64,000 bases of DNA from Cellvibrio sp. PSBB023 (lineage in GTDB: Bacteria > Pseudomonadota > Gammaproteobacteria > Pseudomonadales > Cellvibrionaceae), in the NCBI RefSeq assembly GCF_002007605.1, contig NZ_CP019799.1, positions 2,170,001 through 2,234,000 on the forward strand, read 5' to 3'. Position numbers and translations under genes: made by a program. Every line of letters begins with the position of its first letter. Positions within the stretch are counted from its first letter, which is position 1. This document shows positions 43,909 through 52,512 of this stretch, piece after piece. Below the pieces are notes generated by a model. It did no database searches. It was not told where the DNA came from and saw only the letters and a program-made list of their open reading frames with translations.

Positions 43909-45054
43909 ATGGCCTTATTAACAACCTACAAAACCTACCCGCAATTAACCCTCTGCAGCCTGCTTATTATTGTTCTGGGGCTCCTGGGTGCATGGGCTTA
44001 CCACAGCAACGGCGAGCAAAACCAGCGCGAGCAAATTGGCCTTTATGGCCAGGTGCTTGCCAATAGCGCCGCACGTCAGGCCGTTAACGCCACTTTGCAA
44101 CAGGACCTGGTCAGCCTTCAAGCGATCCTGCTGGAAGTGGGCCAATACCCGAATGTGATCGGCGCCACCATTCACAATGTGGAAAACAAACTCCTGGTGC
44201 AAAGTGGTTTTAAACCCAATCAGGTGATTACCGGTCGCCGCTACGATTTCTCCGCGCCTATTGCCCTGCACAATAACGTCGCCGGATATCTGGAAGTCTC
44301 ACTTGATGTGCCGCGCCACACCGAGCGGGATTACCGTTTTTATCTGGTATGGATGGCCAGCCTCTGTATTTCCTTGCTCATTATTTGGTGGTCGATCCAG
44401 CGCCAGTGGTGGTCACACTTGAAAGAAAAACTGCCCAGCACCAGTGAAATCGTCACTGCTGTGGTAGAAAAAATGCCCACCATTGAGGATGTCCCCGAAC
44501 CCGAGCCGGAAGCGCCCAAACAAGTGTCTGTGCGTTTGAGCCTGGAAATCGTCAACATGAGCAAACTCTACCAACAACTCAACAGTGAGAGTTTTGCCAG
44601 TGTATTGCGCCGCTTTGAAAAACAATTGCAAGGTGTGTTGAATTTGTACAACGGCCAGCGCCAAATGTTATCCGGCGAAACACTGATTATCGATTTCACC
44701 GGCGAAGCCTTTTACGAGTGCAGCTTTCGCGCCGTGTGCGCAGCGCAGCTGTTGAGCAACCTCGCCACCAAAAACCCCAGCCCGCGCTTGCATTTGGCGG
44801 CGGCAGTGCATGAATTATCTGCACCGGTGAGTTCCAATAAATCGCTGCTGAAAGATTTTGTGGTGCAGCACAACAATTATTTAAAACCCGACAAAGGCGA
44901 GATTTTGATTAGCCAACGCTTGATTGATGCCGACTTGCAGGAGCATTTGGATATTATCAGCGACAGCGGCAAGCTCGTCGGTTTAAAAGCTCCCTACGCA
45001 TCACTGCTGGCAAAACAGGAAGATCAACTAACTGCCGCCGCAACACCGTCATAA
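43909..45054 (+). CDS. AhpA/YtjB-like membrane protein
   Basis: Of 381 residues, an N-terminal transmembrane helix (about 14-32), a periplasmic domain (about 35-140; QDLVSLQAILLEVGQYPNV) and a second helix (about 143-162) resemble the YtjB/Smp (AhpA) family. The C-terminal cytoplasmic part (about 205-365) has a beta-alpha pattern reminiscent of class III nucleotide cyclases (VRLSLEIVNMSKL, LYNGQRQMLSG) but without recognisable metal-binding Asp residues. The function is unknown. Divergence from serB supports the family assignment. The ribosome site is poor. Confidence 0.7.
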   Translation: MALLTTYKTYPQLTLCSLLIIVLGLLGAWAYHSNGEQNQREQIGLYGQVLANSAARQAVNATLQQDLVSLQAILLEVGQYPNVIGATIHNVENKLLVQSGFKPNQVITGRRYDFSAPIALHNNVAGYLEVSLDVPRHTERDYRFYLVWMASLCISLLIIWWSIQRQWWSHLKEKLPSTSEIVTAVVEKMPTIEDVPEPEPEAPKQVSVRLSLEIVNMSKLYQQLNSESFASVLRRFEKQLQGVLNLYNGQRQMLSGETLIIDFTGEAFYECSFRAVCAAQLLSNLATKNPSPRLHLAAAVHELSAPVSSNKSLLKDFVVQHNNYLKPDKGEILISQRLIDADLQEHLDIISDSGKLVGLKAPYASLLAKQEDQLTAAATPS

Positions 45055-45080
45055 CACCTGTCATATCCACAGCGTCATGA

Positions 45081-45131
45081 CTGTCACAGACTTGTCATGA
45101 TTTCATCACCGAAGTGTCACAGCACAGTCAT
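45081..45131 (+). promoter_or_regulatory. PHO-box array upstream of olsF
   Basis: Five heptamers lie on an exact 11-base period: CTGTCAC (45081), TTGTCAT (45092), TCATCAC (45103), GTGTCAC (45114) and CAGTCAT (45125). The first pair fits the 7-4-7 PhoB box (CTGTCAT-N4-CTGTCAT). A further CTGTCAT lies off-phase at 45058. PhoB binding would induce olsF when phosphate is scarce. Confidence 0.7.
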
Positions 45132-45160
45132 AACCTCAGCGCATCAGTCCTGCTCAGGTT

Positions 45161-46948
45161 ATGACTACCATGCTGAATATCGAACAATCCATTACCAATA
45201 AATTCCCCGGCTTTACCCAACAAGCGCCCATAGTGCGCAATTCCACCCTCAGCATTTTGCGCAAGCTCACGCACGAGCGCGAGATCAACGCTTTTTTGCG
45301 CGAGCACCAAGGCAATCGCGGTATCGATTTTATTGATCGCATTTTTGATTACTTTAATTTCAGCTACAGCGTTTCCCAGCGCGAGCGCAATAATATTCCT
45401 GCACAAGGGCGCGTGGTGATTATTGCCAATCACCCCATAGGTTCGCTCGATGGTTTGGCGCTGGTTCGCTTGATCAGCGAAGTGCGCAAGGATGTCAAAA
45501 TTATCGCCAACGATATGCTCATGACCTTTGAGCCGCTGCACGATTTACTGCTGCCGCTCGACAACATGACGCACGCATCCTACAAGCAAAGTTATAAAAA
45601 TATCCTGCAAGCATTAAACGACGATCAAGCGGTCATTATTTTCCCCGCTGGAGAAGTCTCCCGCGCTAGCCCCAAAGGCATTCGCGATGGCAAGTGGCAA
45701 GCGGGCTTTCTGCATTTTGCACGCAAAACCCAGGCGCCAATTCTGCCAATTTTTGTCTCGGCCAAAAATTCACTGTTGTTTTACAGCGCCTCCATGATTT
45801 TCAAACCATTGGCAACAGCGCTGCTCGCCCATGAAATGTTTAACAAGCAATCGGCAGAAATTAAATTTCGCATTGGCGAGGTCATTCCCTACCCATCGCT
45901 GGAATCCGATCACCTGGCAGACAAGGCATTAATCAAACGCCTTAAAAAGCATGTGTATAAAATTGGCAAAGGTAAAGCGACAAAAACCAATCAACCAACG
46001 CCATTTATTACCGAAAAAACCATCGCCCACCCGGAAGATCGCGCTGCGTTAAAAAAAGAATTTAACAATGCCCAACTCATTGGCAGCACGCGTGACAATC
46101 ACAAAATATTTTTATGCGACTACAAACAACACCCGGTGGTATTGCGCGAAGTGGGCCGGTTGCGCGAGCAAACCTTTCGCTTGGTGGGAGAAGGCACTGG
46201 CAGCCGCCGCGACCTGGACAAATACGATCACTACTATCGCCACCTGGTGCTGTGGGATGAGGATAAACTTTGCATCGCCGGTGCTTATCGCCTGGGTGAA
46301 GCCCACAAATTGCTGCAGAAAAAAGGTGCCGATGCACTCTACACCAATGAATTATTTGATTTTCATCCAGCGCTCACGCCCTATTTGGAACAGGGACTGG
46401 AATTAGGTCGCAGCTTTGTACACCCGGATTACTGGGGCAAGGCCAGTTTGGATTATTTGTGGCAAGGCCTTGGAGCCTACTTAAACCATACGCCAGAAGT
46501 TCGCTATGTGTTTGGGCCGGTGAGTATGAGCGCACACTACCCGCCCGCACTGCGCGATTTATTGGTGTTTTATTATGAGCGCTACTACCAAAAATACGCG
46601 GGCGATAGCAGCGAAACCCTGGCCGAAGGCAAACACCCACACCATATTGAGGAAGATGCGCTTATCCATTTGCAGCAGCGTTTTGCCAACCTGAACGCCG
46701 AACAAGGTTTTGCCGTGTTGCAAGACGCGTTTTCACAAGCCGACCGCAAAATTCCGGTGCTTTTCAAGCAGTACGCTGCACTCTATGAAGAAGGTGGCTA
46801 TCACCTGCTCGCCTTTAGTGTGGATTCGGAATTTGGCAATTGTGTAGATGGTTTATTCATGGGCGACCTGCACAGCATGAAAGCCGCCAAACGTGCTCGT
46901 TACCTAGGCGCTGATTCATCAACAACAGGAGAAAAATCCGCGGGCTGA
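45161..46948 (+). CDS. olsF: OlsF bifunctional acyltransferase for ornithine lipid synthesis
   Basis: The 595-residue protein fuses a PlsC/OlsA-type O-acyltransferase (about 60-270; catalytic NHPIGSLDGLALV, then IIFPAGEVSRASPKG) to an OlsB/GNAT-type N-acyltransferase (about 305-560; LREQTFRLVGEGTGSRRD, LELGRSFVHPDYWG). By analogy with OlsF of Serratia, the C-terminal half acylates ornithine and the N-terminal half adds the second acyl chain, giving a phosphorus-free membrane lipid. The upstream PHO boxes fit this role in phosphate starvation. An ATG three codons later is an alternative start. The 3' end overlaps the convergent gene by 49 bases. Confidence 0.88.
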   Translation: MTTMLNIEQSITNKFPGFTQQAPIVRNSTLSILRKLTHEREINAFLREHQGNRGIDFIDRIFDYFNFSYSVSQRERNNIPAQGRVVIIANHPIGSLDGLALVRLISEVRKDVKIIANDMLMTFEPLHDLLLPLDNMTHASYKQSYKNILQALNDDQAVIIFPAGEVSRASPKGIRDGKWQAGFLHFARKTQAPILPIFVSAKNSLLFYSASMIFKPLATALLAHEMFNKQSAEIKFRIGEVIPYPSLESDHLADKALIKRLKKHVYKIGKGKATKTNQPTPFITEKTIAHPEDRAALKKEFNNAQLIGSTRDNHKIFLCDYKQHPVVLREVGRLREQTFRLVGEGTGSRRDLDKYDHYYRHLVLWDEDKLCIAGAYRLGEAHKLLQKKGADALYTNELFDFHPALTPYLEQGLELGRSFVHPDYWGKASLDYLWQGLGAYLNHTPEVRYVFGPVSMSAHYPPALRDLLVFYYERYYQKYAGDSSETLAEGKHPHHIEEDALIHLQQRFANLNAEQGFAVLQDAFSQADRKIPVLFKQYAALYEEGGYHLLAFSVDSEFGNCVDGLFMGDLHSMKAAKRARYLGADSSTTGEKSAG

Positions 46949-47823
46949 AACCAGTAACGCGGATTAGAGAAATCCGTATCTACCGGCAAGAAAGGGTTGG
47001 AAATATGCACTGTGTGTATATGCGTGATGGTTTTATTGAGCGGAAACACATGGCGGGTCAGCGGGTGTTTTTCCATATAAGCCAGAAACTCGCCCTCATC
47101 GATTAATCTTTCCAATCCTTGCTCAATCCACTGTGCCAACATTTCGTTATCGCGCCGCACAAAAAAATAAATCGCAAAGGGATAATGCAACACCATGGAT
47201 TGATACTCCACCAACTCCGGATAAGTGGCTGCGCGCTGCGCCAATTCCGATGTCGCTTCGTAATAGCCGCGCGGAAAATAATCGCAGCGTTTGGCAACCA
47301 CTTGCTGGTAAAGCCCTTCCAACACCGCTACCTCAGTCACACGGAATGCGGCAGCGCGCATAATATCCACATCAGGCCAGTCAAGCCCCTGACAAGCCAG
47401 ATAAGGTTTTAATCCGTTACCAGTGCTGATGGCATTGAACTCCGCCTGACGATCGGCGCGAATAATAAACCGGCGATAGCCAATCAAACCGCGATCCAGG
47501 GGGATACGAATCGCACGCAGTTTTTGCTCGCGTTCGATGTTAGTGCCCATCCAATAGACATCAATCATGGTGCCGCGATTCAATTCATAGGTAGCTCGCC
47601 CCTGCTCCATCATCACCGTTTCCTGCAAGGCGGGCACCGGGCGGCCAGCAGCGCCTTTTTCCAGCGCCAGGCGCAGCAGCTGCAAATAATAACTTTGGGC
47701 TGCCTGGGAATCGGGTTGGGGTTTGGGAATCTTTAATACCGTCGGAACCTTGTCCACCGCCGCACCGGCTTCACCAAGTAAAGCCACCAGTAAACAGAGT
47801 AAAACACCAGCCCCTAATCTCAT
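46900..47823 (-). CDS. Periplasmic solute-binding-like protein
   Basis: The 307-residue protein has a signal peptide cut after about residue 21 (EAGA-AV). The body resembles family-3 amino-acid-type periplasmic binding proteins (two-lobed PBP-II fold; RATYELNRGTMIDVYWMG, KRCDYFPRGYYEA). There are no transporter genes nearby, and such orphan proteins often act as sensors or have lost transport. The ligand is unknown. It overlaps olsF tail to tail by 49 bases. Confidence 0.7.
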   Translation of the reverse strand: MRLGAGVLLCLLVALLGEAGAAVDKVPTVLKIPKPQPDSQAAQSYYLQLLRLALEKGAAGRPVPALQETVMMEQGRATYELNRGTMIDVYWMGTNIEREQKLRAIRIPLDRGLIGYRRFIIRADRQAEFNAISTGNGLKPYLACQGLDWPDVDIMRAAAFRVTEVAVLEGLYQQVVAKRCDYFPRGYYEATSELAQRAATYPELVEYQSMVLHYPFAIYFFVRRDNEMLAQWIEQGLERLIDEGEFLAYMEKHPLTRHVFPLNKTITHIHTVHISNPFLPVDTDFSNPRYWFQPADFSPVVDESAPR

Positions 47824-48043
47824 CGCCCACCGCTCCCCTTCGCAAACCTAATCCATCAATTAGCTGAGTCTAGCCCTATAAACCGCAAACAGCCTATGCA
47901 ACCACACGCTATCAATACAACAAACCGAATATTTTTTGTGCGCCGTGTTTTCTGCCGAGATAGCGCAGAGCCAGTACAGAGTTGCAATCAAAGGAAAAGT
48001 ATAGGTTAATCCCCCTTAATTTCCTGACCTCACAGAGTTTTGT

Positions 48044-49450
48044 ATGCACATTCATATCCTCGGTATTTGCGGCACTTTTATGGGCAGCCTTGCCCAACTC
48101 GCCAAAGCCCTCGGCCACCGCGTCACCGGCAGCGATGCCAATGTTTACCCGCCCATGAGCACCCAACTGGAACACGCAGGCATAGAACTGATTCAAGGTT
48201 TTGACCCACAATTCCTACAGCCGCCCCATATGGAAACGACGCCGGATCTGGTCATCATTGGTAATGCCATGAGCCGTGGTAATCCCAGTGTGGAATATGT
48301 ACTCAATCAAGGAATTCCCTACACCTCCGGCCCCCAGTGGCTGCGCGATCACGTATTGCAAGGTAAATGGGTCATGGCCGTGGCGGGCACCCATGGCAAA
48401 ACAACAACCTCTTCCATGTTGGCGTGGATTCTGGAATACGCCGGAATGGAACCGGGCTATTTAATTGGTGGCGTCACTAAAAATTTCCCCACCTCGGCAC
48501 GCTTGGGTGGAACGCCGTTTTTTGTAGTAGAAGCCGATGAATATGACAGCGCCTTTTTTGATAAGCGCTCCAAATTTGTTCACTACAATGCACGCACGGT
48601 GATTTTAAATAACCTGGAATTTGATCACGCCGATATCTTTCCCGATCTCGCCGCCATCCAAAAACAATTCCATCACTTGGTGCGCACCGTTCCCAACAAT
48701 GGCTTATTAATTTCGCCGACCAATGACAAAGCCCTCGCCGAAGTCATCCAACAAGGTTGCTGGACACCGCAACAACAATTTGCCGTTATTGATAACGAGA
48801 AAACCGAACAAGAAAATTCTGCGGAATGGCAAGCCAAGTTATTAGCCGCTGACGGTTCAGCATTCGCGGTTCTACATAAAGGTGAAAAGGTCGCACAAGT
48901 ACATTGGGCACAAACCGGTATCCACAATGTCAATAACGGCTTGGCCGCCATCATCGCCGCACGCCATGTAGGCGTTACACCGGAGCACGGCGCAAAAGCC
49001 TTGGAACAATTTGCCGGGGTAAAACGCCGTATGGAAATGCTGGCGGATGTGCACAGCATCAAAGTCTACGACGACTTCGCCCACCACCCCACCGCGATTA
49101 AAACCACCCTCGCCGGTTTACGCGCAAAAGTCGGCGACGAAAAAATTATCGCCATCATCGAACCCCGCTCCAACACCATGCGCATGGGTGTACACAAAAA
49201 CGCCCTCAACCAATGCTGCACCGACGCCGACGATGTACTTTGGTATCAACCCGCCAACGTAGATTGGGCCATGGACGACATCGTCAACAAAAGCCCCGTC
49301 CCCGCAAAACTCTTGCGCGATTTGGATGAATTAATTCACTGCGCGATTTCGCTGAGCGAAGCCAATACCCATATTGTGATTATGAGTAATGGTGGTTTTG
49401 GTGGGGTGCATCAGAAGTTGATTGAGCAGTTGACGAAGCATGCTTTATGA
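48044..49450 (+). CDS. mpl: Mpl murein peptide ligase
   Basis: The 468-residue Mur-ligase-family enzyme shows the N-terminal MHIHILGICGTFMGSLAQLAKALGHR, which separates Mpl from MurC, plus the ATP loop AGTHGKTTTSSML and the binding motifs EADEYDSAFFDKR, LNNLEFDHADIF and DFAHHPTAIKTTL. It joins recycled L-Ala-gamma-D-Glu-meso-DAP tripeptide to UDP-MurNAc in the cytoplasm. In Pseudomonas it neighbours ubiX; here about 2.3 kb of other genes separate the two. Confidence 0.95.
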   Translation: MHIHILGICGTFMGSLAQLAKALGHRVTGSDANVYPPMSTQLEHAGIELIQGFDPQFLQPPHMETTPDLVIIGNAMSRGNPSVEYVLNQGIPYTSGPQWLRDHVLQGKWVMAVAGTHGKTTTSSMLAWILEYAGMEPGYLIGGVTKNFPTSARLGGTPFFVVEADEYDSAFFDKRSKFVHYNARTVILNNLEFDHADIFPDLAAIQKQFHHLVRTVPNNGLLISPTNDKALAEVIQQGCWTPQQQFAVIDNEKTEQENSAEWQAKLLAADGSAFAVLHKGEKVAQVHWAQTGIHNVNNGLAAIIAARHVGVTPEHGAKALEQFAGVKRRMEMLADVHSIKVYDDFAHHPTAIKTTLAGLRAKVGDEKIIAIIEPRSNTMRMGVHKNALNQCCTDADDVLWYQPANVDWAMDDIVNKSPVPAKLLRDLDELIHCAISLSEANTHIVIMSNGGFGGVHQKLIEQLTKHAL

Positions 49451-49476
49451 AAAAATGAACATACAAGGACTGATAC

Positions 49477-49950
49477 ATGGAAGCAATAAAACACTATAAA
49501 TGTCTCACCGATCTCAAGAAAATCATTTCCGAGCTAGGTGATATCAAATCAAGACAAATCATTCAAGGAAACCACCCAACACTTTATAAAGATAAAAGTG
49601 AAGGTAAATATAGGACCGTTCTTGGAATTAGAATTTGCGATTATAGATTCTCACCTGATGAAAAATGGGTACTTCCAGACAATCAAATGGGATTATCATT
49701 TTCTGCCACGTGGGAAAACCTTAAGTTTGTTCACGGCATGTTTTCCAAGGGCAAGAAGCCCGTCGATGTATTTTGGGTTCTGTCAGAAGCAGATATTCCG
49801 CCGGGGTTAAAGTTTGTCGAAGATGAAACTAACCAAGGCCATTATTTTTTAACGGTAACAGAACAAATGCTAGTCGAACAGTTAGTTGCAAAACTTAAGC
49901 TCGTATCCTACAGATTATCTGTTATTAAAGGAGGTGGGAGAGCAATATGA
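49477..49950 (+). CDS. Candidate Tse2-like (ADP-ribosyltransferase-type) toxin
   Basis: Encodes 157 residues, AT-rich, with AAGGA eight bases before the ATG. The second half, GLSFS then VFWVLSEADIPPGLKFVED followed by HYFLTVTEQMLVEQL, follows the layout of Tse2-type toxins (G-x-S-h-F, a (D/T)-IP-x-GL strand, D-x-HY, then a helix). There is no secretion signal or trafficking domain. The stop overlaps the next start by four bases, as in toxin-antitoxin or effector-immunity pairs. The family call is from pattern recall only; an unknown cytoplasmic protein remains possible. Confidence 0.5.
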   Translation: MEAIKHYKCLTDLKKIISELGDIKSRQIIQGNHPTLYKDKSEGKYRTVLGIRICDYRFSPDEKWVLPDNQMGLSFSATWENLKFVHGMFSKGKKPVDVFWVLSEADIPPGLKFVEDETNQGHYFLTVTEQMLVEQLVAKLKLVSYRLSVIKGGGRAI

Positions 49951-50255
49951 TTCAATTTAAACGTTACCCTCATATCGCCGATTTACTTGAATACTATATC
50001 GAGTCCAAAAAAAGAAATGATATTAGTGAGATTTACAGAAACGGCATCAAGAATGAAACAGATGCTGAAGTATTTTGTAAATTTATTTGGGATGTAGTGG
50101 AAAGCATACATTCAGACAGCGAGCTAGAAATCTTAGTGCTGGGTAATACAGATAACACAGACATGCTGCCCGATCTAGCGTATGAAATAACCAATCAAAT
50201 GAAACAAACAGGTTATTATTCTATTTGGGAGGCAACACTTGACCAGCAAGAGTGA
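49947..50255 (+). CDS. Small acidic partner protein (candidate antitoxin/immunity)
   Basis: Encodes 102 residues, acidic and largely helical, with no membrane segment. GGAGG lies upstream inside the preceding gene and the ATG overlaps its stop (ATGA). I do not recognise the family. Size, charge and coupling suit an immunity or antitoxin role for the upstream protein, but this is inferred from context alone. Confidence 0.5.
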   Translation: MIQFKRYPHIADLLEYYIESKKRNDISEIYRNGIKNETDAEVFCKFIWDVVESIHSDSELEILVLGNTDNTDMLPDLAYEITNQMKQTGYYSIWEATLDQQE

Positions 50256-50943
50256 GAAGAAAAGTACATCACGTGAGAAATTAGGCTTTGGTATGAAATA
50301 TACGCTAGCAGTGGTTATCTCAATTCTAGCTATCTGCGCCTTGTGCTTTATCTCTGTAAGCGTGGCCATACACTTTTCACCGCCATTACAACCAATGTTT
50401 GATCAGGAACGATTGGGTCAGCTTGGGGATTTTTTGGGTGGAACGCTAAATCCAATTTTTGGGTTTGCAACAGTGTGCCTTTTATTGTGGTCGGTATTCA
50501 TACAAAGAAAAGAGCTTTCACTAACGAGAGCTGAGCTTAAAAGATCAGCTGCAGCTCTTACTGACCAAGTAAAACTAGCAACAGATGAATATAACAGAAA
50601 ACAACTTGATGCCTACCTTCAGCTTCTTGAACAAAGCTATGAAAGACTCATAAGCGAAAAAGTCATTAATATACCGAACAATTTAATAGAGGGTGATGGT
50701 ATAGAAAGCCAAAAAAGTATTAAAGAGCTGATTGACTATTTAACTAATTCAAAAAATGAAACAGCTTTTTCGATCACCGAATTAATCACCAACGAAAAAA
50801 AATTGAAATTAATCTCAATCACACATGAAATATACAATACGTTGGAAGAGCTAGTATCAATAAGTCGTTCAAATGCAATAAGAAGTTACCTTACATTCAA
50901 AAAGCTAAAATATGACTCAGATTTGTCTTTTCTAAGAATTTGA
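50239..50943 (+). CDS. PutAbiC-like membrane protein (putative phage abortive infection)
   Basis: A TTG start with GGAGG about eight bases upstream gives 234 residues and overlaps the previous gene by 17 bases. Two transmembrane helices (about 20-42 and 70-90) flank a loop with LGDFLGGTLNPIFGF, followed by a coiled coil rich in RAELKRS. This matches the layout of the putative abortive-infection family PutAbiC. The C-terminal ~100 residues are helical and unassigned. Third gene of the AT-rich island between mpl and ubiX. Confidence 0.6.
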   Translation: MTSKSEKKSTSREKLGFGMKYTLAVVISILAICALCFISVSVAIHFSPPLQPMFDQERLGQLGDFLGGTLNPIFGFATVCLLLWSVFIQRKELSLTRAELKRSAAALTDQVKLATDEYNRKQLDAYLQLLEQSYERLISEKVINIPNNLIEGDGIESQKSIKELIDYLTNSKNETAFSITELITNEKKLKLISITHEIYNTLEELVSISRSNAIRSYLTFKKLKYDSDLSFLRI

Positions 50944-51084
50944 AATACCAAAGGAAGGAACTCTTCAATTACCCCCCATCCCCCTATATCATTACCACTT
51001 GTGTAAAACCTCGGTCATTACCAGCAAACAGTGCCAAAGAGCCTGTCATAAAACCCCATTTCTACTTTTGAGAGAGCTTTTTAG

Positions 51085-51723
51085 ATGAAAATTGCATTAA
51101 TGAACGAATTCAGCCAGGCCGCGAAGAACGCGATTGTGTTGCAGCAATTGGAAAGTGTGGCAGCCGAGCAGCAGCACAGTGTTTATAACGTGGGCATGAG
51201 CGATGATAACGATCATTACCTGACCTATATTCACCTTGGCATTATGGCTAGCTTGCTGTTGAACTCCAAAGCAGTGGATTTTGTTGTGAGTGGTTGCGGT
51301 ACAGGCCAAGGGGCGATGATGTCGCTCAACGCGCACCCAGGTGTATTCTGCGGTTATTGCATTGAACCAACCGATGCCTATTTGTTTGCGCAAGTGAACA
51401 ACGGCAACGCACTGGCACTGCCCTTTGCCAAGGGTTTTGGTTGGGGTGCCGAGTTGAATATTCGCACCATTTTTGAGAAGGCATTTACCGGTGTGCGCGG
51501 TCAGGGTTACCCCGCAGAGCGCCGCGAATCGCAAGTGCGTAATGCCGGTATTCTGACCAATGTGAAAGTGGCAACCGCTAAAAACTATTTGGATGGCTTG
51601 CGTGCTATAGACCAGGAACTGGTAAAAACTGCTGTAACCGGCGAACGCTTCCAGACTTGCTTCTTTGAGAACTGCCAGGACGATAGCATCCGTGCATTTG
51701 TAAAAGACGTATTGGGAAAATAA
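51085..51723 (+). CDS. RpiB/LacA/LacB-family sugar-phosphate isomerase
   Basis: The 212-residue protein has the fold signature VDFVVSGCGTGQGAMMSLN, with the catalytic Cys in SGCGTG, and an N-terminal MKIALMNEFSQAAKNA. The family interconverts ketose and aldose phosphates (ribose-5-P, galactose-6-P and others). It is longer than E. coli RpiB (149 residues), so the substrate may differ. It precedes a palindromic repeat and ubiX. Confidence 0.82.
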   Translation: MKIALMNEFSQAAKNAIVLQQLESVAAEQQHSVYNVGMSDDNDHYLTYIHLGIMASLLLNSKAVDFVVSGCGTGQGAMMSLNAHPGVFCGYCIEPTDAYLFAQVNNGNALALPFAKGFGWGAELNIRTIFEKAFTGVRGQGYPAERRESQVRNAGILTNVKVATAKNYLDGLRAIDQELVKTAVTGERFQTCFFENCQDDSIRAFVKDVLGK

Positions 51724-51796
51724 ATCTCTCCCCAACCCTCCCTTTTACAAGAGGAGGGTTAATTCCCCCTTTGTAAAAGGGGGCTAGGGGGATTCA
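51724..51796. repeat. Paired palindromic REP-like element, copy 2
   Basis: Two hairpins, AACCCTCC...GGAGGGTT and CCCCCTTTGTAAAAGGGGG, are framed by outer arms ATCTCTCCCC and GGGGGATT. Same plan as the copy at 42281-42364 with diverged arms. It starts at the stop codon of the isomerase gene. Confidence 0.75.
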
Positions 51797-51822
51797 CTTT
51801 TAACCGCAACAGGGACACAAAC

Positions 51823-52473
51823 ATGACCCAACTACCAACGCCACGCACTATTACCCTTGCCATTACCGGCGCCTCGGGTGCGCAGTATGGCCTGCGCCTG
51901 TTGCAGTGTTTATTGGCGGCCGATTGCAAAGTCTATTTGATGATCTCCAGCGCTGCGGAAGTGGTTATTCGCACTGAGACCGATCTGGACTTGCCGCGCG
52001 ATTTGGAAGAACAACAAGCCATGCTTTGTGCCATGTACGGCGCCGATGAAGAGCAACTGCAACTACTCGCCAAAGATGACTGGTTTGCCGCTGTGGCCTC
52101 TGGTTCAAGCTCGCCCAGCTCAATGGTAATTTGTCCCGCAAGCGGCGGAACACTTTCAGCCATTGCCCATGGGGCCAGCAATAATTTGATTGAACGCGCC
52201 GCCGATGTAGCCTTGAAAGAACGCCGCAAATTAATTGTGGTACCGCGCGAGACGCCCTATTCAGAAATCCATTTGGAAAACATGCTCAAGCTGACGCAAA
52301 TGGGGGTAATTGTATTGCCCGCCAGCCCCGGTTTTTATATGCAGCCGCAATCTGTAGAAGAGTTGGTGGATTTTATTGTGGCACGCATTTTGGATCAGCT
52401 CGGTGTTGCACAGGATTTAATGCCGCGCTGGGGGAAGATTAAGCGCGCTGGAATCTGCCGTAATCTCGCCTAG
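51823..52473 (+). CDS. ubiX: UbiX flavin prenyltransferase
   Basis: The 216-residue flavoprotein shows [47 protein letters not shown] and [20 protein letters not shown], all hallmarks of UbiX. It prenylates FMN to prFMN, the cofactor of the decarboxylase UbiD in ubiquinone synthesis. A palindromic repeat separates it from the isomerase gene. Confidence 0.95.
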   Translation: MTQLPTPRTITLAITGASGAQYGLRLLQCLLAADCKVYLMISSAAEVVIRTETDLDLPRDLEEQQAMLCAMYGADEEQLQLLAKDDWFAAVASGSSSPSSMVICPASGGTLSAIAHGASNNLIERAADVALKERRKLIVVPRETPYSEIHLENMLKLTQMGVIVLPASPGFYMQPQSVEELVDFIVARILDQLGVAQDLMPRWGKIKRAGICRNLA

Positions 52474-52512
52474 ACTTGAAGGGTCTCACCCCTTCTAATA
52501 ATAGGAGATGAA

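Noticed and set aside
45128..45541. 137-codon minus-strand frame over the start of olsF
   Set aside because: It lies antisense to the conserved acyltransferase domain and across the PHO-box region. No family features were seen.
51097..51735. A 212-codon open frame on the minus strand fully antisense to the RpiB-family gene
   Set aside because: It mirrors a well-supported gene, its product resembles no family, and it lacks a ribosome site. It reflects codon bias.
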